NCBI GenBank assembly: GCA_019454045.1
Contig: SKCR01023806.1
Location: 620,001 to 684,000 of the forward strand
DNA from: Zanthoxylum bungeanum
Taxonomy: Eukaryota > Streptophyta > Magnoliopsida > Sapindales > Rutaceae
DNA: 64,000 nucleotides
Reading direction: 5' to 3'
Below the pieces are notes generated by a model that saw only the letters and a program-made list of their open reading frames with translations, was not told where the DNA came from and did no database searches. Position 1 is the first letter of the stretch. Every line of letters begins with the position of its first letter. A program made the position numbers and the translations under genes. Of the stretch, positions 44,488 to 56,005 are shown piece by piece.

Positions 44488-44565
44488 TGTCGTTGTTAAA
44501 GAAACAACAACATGAGGTTTTGGGAGTTTTAAGGATGGAGAAGAAAGGAGACTCATTGCCATTGC

Positions 44566-44572
44566 TTTTATA
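44566..44572 (-). promoter_or_regulatory. TATA box of tandem gene 1
   Basis: The minus strand reads agctataaaagcaatgg. The equivalent box for the second copy is at 46352-46346. Its distance to 44562 (4 nt) versus 44487 (79 nt) argues for the latter as start codon. Confidence 0.65.
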
Positions 44573-44732
44573 GCTTTCTCTCTCCCGCTTTCTTGGCCTT
44601 GACTTTCTAACTTTTTATCTTCCTCTTTCTTTTTCTTAGGATTGTTTATTTTTGGTTATATTTTTGTGATCTCAATTCGGTATTGTGTTGAGCTTTTTAT
44701 AAATTGTGGTCGGTAGAGTTATTAGATAAGTC

Positions 44733-44850
44733 CCTAAGGGGTGTGACTTGTGGCAAATGGTTTAAGATTTGGGTGTCATGGGGTGTATTTTTTATAAGAG
44801 CGCGGCTTGGCGGCGGCGGGGTTTCCAATGTTTTCAAAAAAAATTATTAT
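44733..44850 (+). mobile_element. Internally deleted SINE (family 1)
   Basis: The head aagtccctaaggggtgtgac and the tail cggcggcggggtttccaatg plus an A-run match family 1; the B-box region is missing. The head is also present in the duplicated segment at about 46515-46560, where it is cut by copia D1. Confidence 0.65.
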
Positions 44851-45584
44851 ATAAAAATTTATAAGTAATTGAATTTTAACCGTATATTACTATATGTAAC
44901 GCATGGTAGAAGATTATAAAACCAAAAAATCAACACCGAATCCAAATTCATATTTTTTTTCCTTAATATAATTTTATTTTTAATTGCTTCCTTTTGTTTA
45001 TTAATTTTTGCATGGCTAGTCCTTAAGAATTTTATGATGATTATTGGTTAGACTACCAATTAAAATTAGCGTGTCGTGTCAAATTTGAGCTAACTCAAAT
45101 CCAATTAATTTATTAATTGTGTTAAAAATATAAGACACCAATTCAAGCAGTTTATAATTATGCCAAACATTTAATATAATTTTAGTAATTTTTCTTTTAA
45201 AAATATACATTTTAAACATGTTTTCAATGGATTTTCTTGTAAATTTGTAATCATATCTACTTAAGCTCTAATAAATTTCATTTTTTATATATAAATAAGT
45301 GAATTTTATAATAAAACAAATATAACACAGTTTATATTAGGAATAAATCAATATAATGTAATTATAATCAAATAATTAATCCTATTAGAAACTATTAACG
45401 AAAATCTTACAAGAATTATCATACGAGTAATGATATGTGTATTAAAGAGTGATAGAGTACCCATACTCTCCATTGAAATTATTTTTTGACAACAAAATAT
45501 TTGTATTTTATGATTATTTTTAATTACCATTCTATCACCTTTTAATATGTTTATTATTTTTATTGACATTTCATCATGCGTATA
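44851..45584. other. Spacer between tandem copies
   Basis: AT-rich, no gene seen. A phrase near 45420-45470 (cgagtaatgatatgtgtat..) shows no recognisable feature. Confidence 0.6.
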
Positions 45585-45590
45585 CTACTA

Positions 45591-45805
45591 TTCTTTTTTT
45601 TTTTTTTTTGGATAACCGGGGTGTCCGGACCAGCTTACGCGCACCTCGACTAATCCCCATGACCTGTGCCCCGTGCCCTCAGAAGTTTCCCAACACAGAT
45701 CAGGGTAAGTTGCTGGCTTTTCACACTAGGGGACATGGCCCCAAGGAAATACATCTAGTGGGATTCGAACATTGAACCTGAGAGGGAGCAAACCACTCAA
45801 TGCAT
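45591..45805 (-). mobile_element. tRNA-derived SINE, family 2
   Basis: A poly-T run on plus (minus poly-A) starts at 45593. The B-box-like GTTCGAATCC on minus is at plus 45771-45780. The flanking direct repeat is ctacta (45585-45590 and 45806-45811). The paralogous segment at about 44008-44030 reads straight through (tatactactaacattttcat), giving a clean empty site. Its sequence is unrelated to family 1 apart from the box. Confidence 0.85.
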
Positions 45806-45947
45806 CTACTAACATTAATTTTCATAATTAGTTGAGAAATAGAGATGACAAAAAAATAAATCAAAATAAAACAACCATTGGCAATTGGAAGATTGGAATT
45901 GTAGAATAATATATTTTGTTGTTAAATTATCTATCAAAGCCCTTACG

Positions 45948-46267
45948 CAGTTTTGAAAAATCTCAATACCATTAGCGGCATTATGAGTGGGCAGTCCATG
46001 TCCAAATCTGGTGCTCCGCATTGCCAGCGGTATCTGACTTGGGTCTTGAACCACTGTGCTATTAAACCCCCTCGCTGCCTTCGCAGATCCCGTATCCATA
46101 TCCATCCGGGTCGGGTCTTGAACCACTATTCGGAAAGTACCAGTTTGGTGGTGGTGATCATAAGAAGTAGGAGGACGGTAATACAAACGAGCAGTTTGTG
46201 GGCAATGAGAGTGAAATCTTGTAGCCATTCGGATCCCAACATCCAAAAACTCCATGTACTTCGCCAT
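45948..46267 (-). pseudogene. Small plant protein, tandem copy 2, frameshifted
   Basis: The N-terminal 75 residues are nearly identical to copy 1 ([20 protein letters not shown]...). A 9-base in-frame loss removes residues before [12 protein letters not shown]. Then an 8-base deletion (agcaaggg in copy 1) shifts the frame, so the original C-terminus (to about 45948) is read in another frame and the open frame runs on to 45815 with unrelated residues. The TATA box at 46352-46346 is kept. It is probably a decaying paralogue, though a longer altered protein is possible. Confidence 0.7.
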
Positions 46268-46589
46268 TGTCGTTGTTAAAGAAACAACAACAGGATGTTT
46301 TGGGAGTTTTAAGGATGGAGAATAAAGGAGACTTATTGCCATTGCTTTTATAGCTTTCTCTCTCCCGCTTCCTTGGCCTTGACTTTCTAACTTTTTATCT
46401 TCCTCTTTCTTTTTCTTAGGACTGTTTATTTTTTGTTATATTTTTGTGACCTGAATTCGGTGTTGTGTTGAGTTTTTTTTTTTATAAATTGTGATCGGTA
46501 GAGTTATTAGATAAGTCCATAAGGGGTGTGGTTTGCTGGCAAATGCTTAAAGACTTAGTTGAAGGCTTCCAATTACACTTCTGTACAGA

Positions 46590-47416
46590 GTAACATCTTT
46601 GAAGGGTGTCCCTCCTTCATCTTCTTTTGTAACTTAAGTATACTTCACACTCGAGCTCAAAGGAGTTTTGCTCTCTCTGTTGGCAGCCATGTTAGTTTTC
46701 TTCAACAAATCTTCAATATATTTGCTTTGATTGAGGTGCATTCCATAGTTGTTTCTTTTTTACTTTTATGACTAGGAAGTAGGAAAGTGACCCCAAGATT
46801 TTCAGAGCAAATGTTTTGTTGAGTCTGTTGATCAGAATGCATACATGGGATTCTTGATTTCCCGTTACCAGAATGTCATCTACATGCACCAGAATGTACA
46901 AGACTTGATCGTCGTGCTTGTAGTAGAAGAAGAGGTGTCTGAGACTGAGTTTTTAAATCCTCATTGAATCAGTGCTGATTTTAATTTCTCATACCAGGCC
47001 CTAGGTGTCTGCTTTAAACCATATATTGCTTTGTTGAGCTTACATACATGATTTTTTGTTCCTCTGACTTTGAAGCCTTCTGGTTGATCCATGTACACTT
47101 TCTCTACTAAGTCACCATTTAAGAAGGCATTATTAACATCCACTTGTTTCACATCACATCCATGTGATATTGTGAGGCTGAGAAGAACTTTGATTGTGGT
47201 GGACTTGGCAACTGAACTAAAAGTTTCAGTGTAATTTATCATTTCATTTTGATGATAGCCTTTTGCTACCAACCTTACTTTGAATCTTGTAACTGATCCA
47301 TTTGGATTGTATTTGACTTTGTAGATCCATTTGTTTCCAATGACTTCTATACCATCTTGAAATTCAACTAGGTCCCGGGTTTTATTTTCTGTTTCAGATT
47401 TATACTCGTCAATCAT
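46590..47416 (-). pseudogene. Copia D1 reverse transcriptase
   Basis: From 47416: IGNKWIYKVKYNPNGSV, RLVAKGYHQNEMINYTETFS, VKQVDVNNAFLNGDLVEKVY, AIYGLKQTPRAWYEKL, then a stop/frameshift before 46961. It continues as YILVHVDDILVTGNQ (plus about 46873-46884), so the usual YVDD reads HVDD, with the two Asp kept. The thumb breaks off near 46590. The linker 47426-47740 upstream is Ser/Asn-rich and open. Confidence 0.85.
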
Positions 47417-47740
47417 TGCTTGTCTCTATTTGTCACTTCCCAAGGCACTGGTTGTATCAGTTGGTAGCAAAATTGACTCCTCTTGTTGAGAAATGTAGAC
47501 TTTGGGCTTATATATTTCATGTTTGGATCTGGTGATCATGGGATGTGTGTTTGTTGGCTCAAGAATTATGTTTGAGGGTTCTAGATTTGTATTATGCTGT
47601 GAGACTGGTTCTGGTGAAAGTCCATTAGTATATGTGCTTTCTGTGGTGTTTGGTTCAGAGTTATTTTCAGGTTCTAAGTTCTCGGTCTGAAATGCTCCGT
47701 CATCTTGGCTTGATATTGTGAACTTCTGGTCATCTATCAT

Positions 47741-48960
47741 GTTTCCTATTTCAGCAAAGAAATGGAAAAAAAAAATTTATGCTCAGAGACTTGACAGGTG
47801 CTAGTGGTGTTTGCTTTGAATGCTTCATCACACTCAAAAGGGAACTCATTTTCATTGAAGTTAACATGTCTGGCTATATAGATCTTTTATGAGCTATGAA
47901 GACACTTGTAGCCTTTATGGTCTGAGCTAAAGCCCAAAAGGACACACCTAGATGAGTGAAAATCGAATTTGTGCTGGTTGTAAGGTCACAAGTGTGGGAA
48001 GCAGGAGCATCCAAAGGTTTTGACAAAGTTCAGGTCTAGGTTCTTTTTGAAGAGTTTTTCAAAAGGTGAAATCATGCCTATGACTGGTGTAGGCATTGTG
48101 TTTATTAAGTATACTACAGTTTCCACAGCGTGGCACCAGTAATTCAAGGGAATTTTTGCTTGTGCAATGAGTATGAGGGTTGTTTTTGTTATATGCCTAT
48201 GTTTTCTTTCTACTTTTCCATTTTGTATGAAGGTATAGAGGCATGGGTTTTTGAATTTAATTACATTGGAGTTAAGGAATATTTACAGAGCTCTAAATTC
48301 TCCACCCATGTCACTTTGAAGGCATTTCATTTGTTTGTCTAAGGTTTTCTCAATTTGATTCTTGAATAATATAAAGGATTTGTAAGTGTCAGTTTTGTTG
48401 GTTAAGGATGGATCCAAGTGAATATGGTGTTATCATCAACAATGCTTAGATAATATTTGTAGCCCTTTCCAGAGAGGACATGAAAATGTCCCCAAATGTC
48501 TGCTGTTATGAGTTCTAGTGTCTCTTTTGCCATATTTTGAGAAAGTTTGAGATATTGTCTGTGGTTCTTGCCATATTGACAGGCAATATAGAAATTAGAA
48601 ATAAGATTTTTATTAGATAAGGTTGCATTACAACCCTGAGCTAAACTCTTTTAAGGTATTATCACTAGGATGGCCAAATATTCTATGAAAAAGATCAGCC
48701 ACATTGACAGACTCTTGTATATAAAGTAAGGGACATTGATTACGAGGACTACTGACTGACGATGAAATAGACTCAAAACTAAGCATAAAATTCTTTATTC
48801 TTGGTTTCCCATAACCTTGATTTGTGCTTACCAAAAAAAGACCTTCGGTGTCAATTCCTTGAAGAATAGCATTCCTCATTTGGTCTTTGACAACATAAGA
48901 GATATTATAGAATATGATAATTAATTTATTATCAGAAATCAATCTAGAGATACTAAGCAT
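47741..48960 (-). pseudogene. Copia D1 GAG-pre-integrase and integrase remnant
   Basis: The frame at 48960-48628 ends in VADLFHRIFGHPSDNTLKEF (GAG-pre-integrase, with HRxxGH). Integrase segments follow in broken frames toward 47741, for example 'NGKVERKH'-like coding near 48200 and 'GYKCLHSS' linker near 47890. There are many stops. Confidence 0.65.
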
Positions 48961-49283
48961 ATTCTTTATTATCTCTGGAACAAGACATTTTTCAGCTTTA
49001 TGAGGTTTCTTTTATTACCAACCAATATAGGAAAAAACATAGCTCATATATGTGATATTTTAAGCTTGTTACCATTTCCAACATTCAAAAAGGAAATACC
49101 TTTGTTTTCAGACTTGATGCTCAGGTTGCTCAGATCATTTGTCACATGGTTTGTAGCTCAACTGTCCAGGAATCAACCTTGATCTTGGCTTGCATCATTC
49201 TCAGTAACCAGAGCTTCCTTATGCTAAGTGTTGGGAATCCTAGGCTTAAAGTCTTCATCATGTATGTGCCAACATTCATCTAC

Positions 49284-50100
49284 CTAATGACCTTCCTCAT
49301 AGCAGATTTGACAAAAGACTTCAGGTTTGAAGTTTGACATTCTTCCTCCACTAGATCTTCTGCCTCTGCCTCTATTTCCTCTTCCAGCTGGGTTGTTGTT
49401 GGTTTGGTTGTTTGTGATGTTGTTATGATGCCTTCCTATGTTATGTTTCTTATTCTGCCAGTGTCCTCTTTGTTGTTTGGCTGCCAAGTTTTCTGTATAG
49501 TAACCTTAATGTGTAGAGTTTTATCTAATCCTAGCTTAAATATTAAGAAAGATTGAGTACATATCATTAAATTTTAACTCATGAAGCTTGGAGGTAATAA
49601 TGACAACAACAGACTCTTATGTTTCATCCAATCCAGTGAGAACATGTGAGCATAAGTCTTATTGTGATATTGGCCTTCCAGCAGATCCAGTTCACCGGCC
49701 AAGCTTTTTACTTTAGTGCAAAAGACTGTGACGCTTAGTGACATTTTCCTTGCACTATTGAGTTGCATCTTAAGAACTACGGATCTTGCGATTGAGTGAG
49801 AAACATAATGCCTTTCCAAGACTGTCCATAGTTCAATAGATGTTGTGCAGTGATTCACTAGGTTGATTATGTGTTCTGTTATAGTAGACAGTAACCAGCT
49901 AAGAATAAGTTGGCCATGTCTACTCCATAGTGCATAAATGGGATTTTCTTTTGTGATTACTGTATTACTTTCATCTATCATCACAGTGTATTTGTTGGGT
50001 ATGACTTGGCTGCCATTGATGAAGTCCTCGAGCCCATTGCCACGTATAGCAGGTTTGACTTGAGTCTTCCAGTTAAAATGAATTAAAGGTGTTTGGATGA
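49284..50100 (-). pseudogene. Copia D1 gag with zinc knuckle
   Basis: The frame ending at 49574 contains NWKTQVKPAIRGNGLEDFIN, IELWTVLERHYVSHSIAR, MQLNSARKMSLSVTVF and ELDLLEGQYHNKTY, a UBN2-type gag. A second frame (49487-49284) has Asn/Gly-rich spacer and CQICYEEGH, where a stop falls between the His and final Cys of the CCHC knuckle. The N-terminal part before NWKTQ reads through sequence likely belonging to an LTR, so the real gag start is lost. Confidence 0.8.
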
Positions 50101-50459
50101 TAAGAAATTGAATGAATTTGAGAGAAAATGAAATCTGAGTTTTACTGATTACACACTTAAAATGAAATTTACAAGTATGTTTGTTTATATACAAAGCTAA
50201 GTGACTTGGCACCAAGAAATTTAAAATACAGATCTAAAAGAGCCAATCAGCTATCTGCATGTGTCAGCTTCTTACTTGCTTCCTCTTTGACTTTATACTT
50301 GTCATGTATTCAGCTCATATACTACTTACAAACCATTGCCTCTTCACACCTGATATTAACCAAATACATTGAGTCTATACCAACTGATTATCTGATCATT
50401 GAAACTTTTTTTCATTTGCACATCCAGATTCCATTGCAGCTACATGTGCTTTCTTAACA
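50100..50459 (-). repeat. LTR-like segment between D2 and D1
   Basis: On minus, D2 RNase H is followed by a purine run (gcttgagagagga, about 50460-50475) and then TGTTAAGAAAGCAC starting at 50459, the expected 3' LTR start. A TATA-like gtatataaac lies near 50190. The LTR end next to the D1 gag is unclear and no PBS is visible. D1 and D2 may share this LTR. Confidence 0.55.
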
Positions 50460-52419
50460 TCCTCTCTCAAGCTCAAGGTTATATCCTGAACATTGAGCTT
50501 GCTCCTCAAGTAATTGAACTGAGGAAAAGTTAAAGCTTTGGTCAGCATATCAGCAATATGGTGTTAAGTAGGGATGTATTTTATGCCCAACTCATGATTG
50601 ATCACTTTATCTCTAACAAAATGTGCATCAATTTCAATGTGTTTAGTCCTTGAGTGATATACTGGATTCTTTGCTAATGCTGCTGCTCCTTCATTGTCAC
50701 ACCAAATGATAGGAACTGAAATGAGCTTAATCTTCATTTATGTAAACAATGACTGTAGCCAAATAATTTCTGCACTTGCTGAGGCTAAGGCTTTATACTC
50801 ACTTTCAGTGCTGGATCTAGCTACTACCTGCTGTTTTTTGCTAGACCAGGATATTAGATTATCTCCCAAGTATATGAAATATCCACCTATAGATTTTCTA
50901 TCATCTATATCACATGCTCAATCAGCATCTGAATATCATATAATTTCCATTTTTCCACTTTGTCTTATTTGAATCCCATATGATGATATGGATTGTAGAT
51001 ACTTTAGCACTTTCTTATAGGCCAACCAATGTTGATGAGTTGGCGAAGATAAATATTGACTGAGTTTGTGTACTGAATACCTTATATCTGGTCTGGTTAA
51101 TGTTAAATATTACAGACCTCTAACTATGCTTCTGTATAAGCTCACATTATCAAACTTCTCTCACAATGCCCCTTCAACAGTTCTTGCAAGTTTCAAGCCT
51201 GAACTGAAAGGAGTTTCACTTCCTTTGCAATTTTCTATAGATACTTTGCTGAGAAGATCATGAATATACTTAGTTTGGGATAAGTGCATACCCTCATTAG
51301 AATAGTTGACTTCTATGCCAAGAAAATAAGCTAGTAATCTTAAGTCTTTTAATGAAAATGTTGAATTGAGATGAGAGACAAAATTCTCAAGCAAAGTATT
51401 GTCTGGTCCAATAATCACTATATCATCTACATAGATTAAAACTATGATTATTGAATCCTTTCCATGCTTGATAAATAAGGATGTATATGCCTTTAAGCTT
51501 TCAAATCTAGACTTAATAAAATATCCATTGAGTTTATCATACCAAGCCCTAGGTGCCTATCTCAATCCATAAAGAGCTTTATTCAGTTTACACACATGAG
51601 TAGCTTTGTTTGCATCTTCAAATACTTCTGGCTGCAACATGTAAACATCTTCTACTAAATTTCCATTTAAGAATGCATTGTTTACATTTATTTGCCTCAC
51701 TTTCCATTTCAGCATCACATATAAGCTCAGTATCACTCTCATTGTTGAGGATTTTACAACTGGACTAAAAGTTTGAAAGATGTTCACATCAGTTGTTTGA
51801 TGATAACCTTTGGCAACCAATCTTGCTTTATACTTTGCAATTGAGCCATCAATGTGGTACTTGGTTTTGAATACCCACTTGTTTCCAATCATATTGTATT
51901 ATGTTGAGTTGGGTACAAGTGTCCAAGTCTTGTTTCTTACTATAGCATCATATTCATCTTTCATTGCATCCTTCCAATGTTGGTATGATAAGGCCTCTTT
52001 AACATATGTTGGCTCACACAGTTTTACTTCTGTAAGATAGGCATTGCTTTGAAGAAGTTTGGTTTTAGATCAAGTTAGCATAAGATGAATGAAGGGTTCA
52101 TAATTAGAGTTGATGATAGGTTCAGTGTTCATGGTGATAGGTTTAGTGTTTGTGGTGTTTTGTGGTTGAGATAAGGATGAAGGAATACTTACAGTGCTTG
52201 AGTGATCAATAAGGTTCTCTAGAGTGGCACTTGCTATTGGATCTTTCTCAGAAATCTGAAGATTTTTGGTGAGAAGATCAGTATGGTTTATAGTGCAAGA
52301 GTGAAGAAGATGATAGGAATGATCAGTATGAGTATATGACTCTTCCTTGTTAAATGAAGTTTCAACAAAATATGGAAAAAAGTGTTCATCAAATTTGACA
52401 TGACTTGCAATATATACCT
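50460..52419 (-). pseudogene. Copia D2 RT and RNase H part
   Basis: RT starts near 51892: IGNKWVFKTKYHIDGSIAKY, RLVAKGYHQTTDVNIFQTFS, VRQINVNNAFLNGNLVEDVY, LNKALYGLR. The catalytic YVDD is at plus 51422-51433 and the thumb SLKDLRLLAYFLGIEVNYS near 51350. RNase H follows to about 50520 (the segment for 'ADMLTKALTFPQFNYL' is near 50525). The linker to integrase spans 51893-52419. Stops and shifts occur throughout. Copia C interrupts it at 52420. Confidence 0.8.
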
Positions 52420-54363
52420 TGTTGGTCTCTAAGACATTCCAAGATCATATAAAGCAATGAAATCATGTGAATACGAAAGTAAAGTATGGCAGAATCATAC
52501 TTACAAAGAGCGGATGTTGGATGCGTTGAACACAAAAATTTGCCTTTGAAAAGTCCTCCAAGATTCGGCCAAGGTCCTCTTTGAATGTTGAATCCAAGCT
52601 CCAAGCTTTGATCTTTGATTCCAAGCTCAAGGGATTAGTTTCCCTAACACCTTAATATGATTCCTTTGGTGTGCTAGCACTAAGAAAAAATTGCAACAAT
52701 TCTTTCTTGTTGTTGATGGAGCTCACGGCAATGGAGCACAAAGGGGGAGAGAGAGAGAGTTTTCTATTTGTTTTGTTTTTGTTTTCTAAAAACATAATAT
52801 CAAAAAACCTTCACAACTTTTGGTATATGCTTATCCAAAAGCATAAAGCAAAAAGGAGGGAAAATGGCATTCAATGCCTACAACAACTCCCATCATGAAT
52901 AGTGACTGGTTGTCAATCACAAAAAGGTGACTTGACTTCCATCACTAAAGTGACAGATGATGTGACTTGCGATGCGACTTGTGGGCCGCACTTTAATTCA
53001 AAATGCGAGTGGACCCGCAAACACTCCCGGGCTCGGGTTCGCTAATTCTGAATTATTAAATTTCCCGTTGCGACGTAATTAAATCAAATTTAATTAAATA
53101 ATTATGCCTAACAAAATTACTATTCACATCGCTCGCGAATTAATTCTAAATTGATTCGTTAGCCCGAATTAAAATCCAATTTTAATTCCGCGTCGAAATC
53201 TAATTTCATTTAATATATCGAATACATTATTTTATCGATTAATTCCAAATTAATCGTTTTCTCTCTTCAAATAGCATTTTATCCTAGATAAAATCTCTCC
53301 GCAATTAATCCTAGATTAATTATGTTCGAATCATACGTCATCGGTGAATCTTCGGGAAGTGACCCATAAGATCCCTGGATATGTTGACAGTAAATCCGAT
53401 TGTCGGACTATCCGAATACGTACGTACCTAGTACTACGTTTTTTTACCGATTTACGAGACATGGTGGCTTCTAGCAAAGCACCGTGCCTAGCCAATTCTC
53501 CAGAATTATTCTTAAAGGAATATATAATCTATGTTAGGCGTAGTATACGTAGTATTGCGTATTACGATCTAGTATCGGATGTCACATGCAAGGCATGGGG
53601 CTGGAATAGTGTCTGCCCCGTACGAAGCATATATCATATTACAAGCAACTAGTCTCTTTAATCGGATAATCATGACCATGTCATATTATCCCGATGGTTG
53701 CAACCAATTTAGAGTACCAGTTCTGTATCCCTGCGTGATCATCATCTCCATATGACTGAAGTGATACTTTCATCTTGACATCACACCCAATACACTACGA
53801 TTCTCAATAAACCCAGAAGAGGCGTACACAGAACCTGTTAAAGTCCCGGACGACCAAAACCAAAGCGTATTGATAGTCGCAAGTACTAGCGATGCAAGTC
53901 TCAGGTTAAGACCAAATACACCTACCCTGATGCGGATTCCCATAGACACATAGTCATACTACCAATGGGATTCCGCGGGGTCTATCCAGAGCGAAGCTGT
54001 TTCCGTACCATCGGTAAACACAACCTCCTATCACACTTGCATAAGTATCCAATACTTAAATATATGAGAACTATGTTGTTACGCTTCAATAACACGCACA
54101 AGTACAATACTAGTTATTCTGCATTATCGATGTCTAGTCTCGATAATACTACGACTAGGGATATTTAATGATTAAACCTTTATGGATTGATATTGTCTCA
54201 TATCTTATAATCCGGAACTAATCATAGGGACTTTTATCATTTATATATTTAAGTAATCAAATTACAAAGATAATATACAATTTCCATTGTCACATAGTTA
54301 ATTTGTACAAAAACCACAATGTCTTTTACAAATAGTGACGCTATGGGTCATAATTGTCTAACA
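52420..54363 (-). repeat. 3' LTR of copia C (left copy)
   Basis: Plus reading TGTTGGTCTC..TTGTCTAACA. It includes the ttggtctctaagacattcc start, a GC-poor centre, and a conserved block near 53340-53640. Short ORFs in it (for example 53344-53652) are repeated in the other LTR and are not genes. Confidence 0.95.
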
Positions 54364-54376
54364 ATCTCCCACTTGG
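54364..54376 (-). other. Polypurine tract of copia C
   Basis: The minus strand reads ccaagtgggagat directly before the 3' LTR start TGTTAGACAA. Confidence 0.8.
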
Positions 54377-54377
54377 C

Positions 54378-55016
54378 CTATAGCCAGTCACTCAAGCATC
54401 TAATATCTGAACTATGTACATGTCGCTCAAACTTTTGCTGAGGAATAGCTTTCGTCAGCGGATCTGCAATGTTGTCCTCTGATGTGAACTTCTCGATCTT
54501 CACATCGCCACGATGTATGATCTCACGAATCAGATGGAAACGTCGAAGAACATGCTTGGATCGTTGATGAGACTGCGGGTCCTTAGCCTGCGCTATAGCC
54601 CCGTTATTGTCACAATACAATGGAACGGGCTCAGCTGCTAACGGAACTACTCCTAATCCAATTAGGAATTTACGGATCCAAACTGCCTCTTTTGCTGCTT
54701 CAGCTGCAGCAATATACTTTGCTTCTGTTGTTGAATCGGCAATAGTCTCTTGCTTGGAAGATTTCCAGCTTACTGCTCCGTTATTCAAACAAAACATGTA
54801 CCCGGATTGCGACTTGCAGTCGTCTTTATCAGTTTGGAAACTTGCATCGGTAAACCCAGTTACCTCAAGTTCTCCATCTCCATAGATTAAGAAAGCATCA
54901 TTAGTTCGTGTAAGATACTTAAGGATATTCTTAACCGCCATCCAGTGACCATCACCTGGATCGGCCTGATAGCGACTACACATGCTCAAAGCATACGAGA
55001 CATAGGTCGCGTACAT
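54378..55016 (-). pseudogene. Copia C RNase H
   Basis: An open frame of 212 residues: GDGHWMAVKNILKYLTRTND, VTGFTDASFQTDKDDCKSQSGY, VSWKSSKQETIADSTTEAKY, EAVWIRKFLIGLGVVP, PLYCDNNGAIAQAKDPQ, HQRSKHVLRRFHLIREI, IADPLTKAIPQQKFE. It ends six bases before the purine tract. The RNase H acidic residues (D in FTDAS, E in STTEAEY-type, D in CDNNGA) are present. It is intact within itself but separated from RT by a stop. Confidence 0.92.
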
Positions 55017-55980
55017 ATCATGGCATACATGATCGATCCGACTGCCGAGGCGAACAGTATCGACTCATGTTGTCTCTCTCATCTTGAGTTTTAGGACACA
55101 TGTCCTTAGATAGAGTGACACCATGTGACACTGACAACAGTCCCCTCTTGGACTGATCCATGTTGAATCTCTTCAACATTTTGTCAATGTACGTGCTTTG
55201 GGAGAGTCCAAGCAACTTTCTAGATCTATCCGGTAGATCTTTATTCCTAGAATAAAGGCTGCTTCTTCCAGATCCTTCATGGAGAATTTTAATGAAAGCC
55301 AAGCTTTCACCAATGTTAACATGGGAATGTCATTGCCAATAAGCAATACATCATCAACGTAAAGGACAATGAATGTCAGTGCACTCCCACTAACCTTCTT
55401 ATATACACAAGGATCATCCTCGTTTTGAACGAAATCATATTCTTTTATGATCTCATCAAAACGTTGGTTCCAAGACGTGATGTTGCTTCAATCCATAAAT
55501 GGATCGATTTAACTTACAAACCTTGTTTGCAAGTCTAGGTACGACAAAACCGTCAGGCTATTGCATATAAACATCCTCCAAAAGGTTTCCGTTAAGGAAA
55601 GCGGTTTTGACGTCCATCTGTCATATCTCGTAATCGAAATATGCAGCAATAGCAAGCATTATCCTAATGGATTAATCATGGCAACGGGTGAAAAAGTTTC
55701 GTCGTAATTGACACTATGTCATTGACGATACCCTTTCGCTACAAGCCTAGCTTGTACATTGTACGTTGCCATCCATGTCAGTCTTCCTTTGAAGACCCAT
55801 TTGCAACCAATAGGCTTTACGCCTTCTGGTGCATCAACCAGTGTCCAAACTTGGGTGGTGTACATGGAATCCATTTCGGAATTCATGTCATCTTGCCATA
55901 AACGGAGTCGATACCTTGTATCGCTTCCTCATACGTAGCCGGCTCGTCTTCCTCAATAAGATTAATATCCACATGAGGTG
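55017..55980 (-). pseudogene. Copia C reverse transcriptase remnant
   Basis: The catalytic FIVLYVDDVLLIGN lies at plus about 55340-55375 (YVDD 55350-55361). Upstream are segments for the 'AFLNGNLLEDVYMQ'-type motif (about 55560-55610) and 'GCKWVFKGRLTWMAT'-type start (about 55770-55810). Downstream is the SLLDRSRKLLGLSQSTYIDKML thumb region (55150-55250). Frameshifts separate them. Confidence 0.8.
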
Positions 55981-56005
55981 AGATCAGAAACCCATACCTC
56001 TCAGG

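Larger units (their letters stand above)
46565..50100 (-). mobile_element. Copia element D1, minus, truncated at both ends
   Basis: Read from right to left: gag (to about 49574), zinc knuckle, GAG-pre-integrase, integrase, linker and RT. It stops inside the RT thumb at about 46565, where the duplicated small-gene segment begins. No 3' LTR or RNase H is present. The left edge cuts the SINE head of the duplicated segment, so D1 arrived, or the region rearranged, after the gene duplication. Multiple stops and frameshifts are present. Confidence 0.8.

Noticed and set aside
45815..45947. Extended C-terminus of the second tandem gene as a genuine novel protein
   Set aside because: Produced by an 8-base deletion relative to copy 1 and running into flanking non-coding sequence; better explained as decay.
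53344..54168. ORFs in the copia C left LTR (102 and 67 residues)
   Set aside because: Present in altered form in the other LTR (61564-62247) with frame changes; LTR sequence, not genes.
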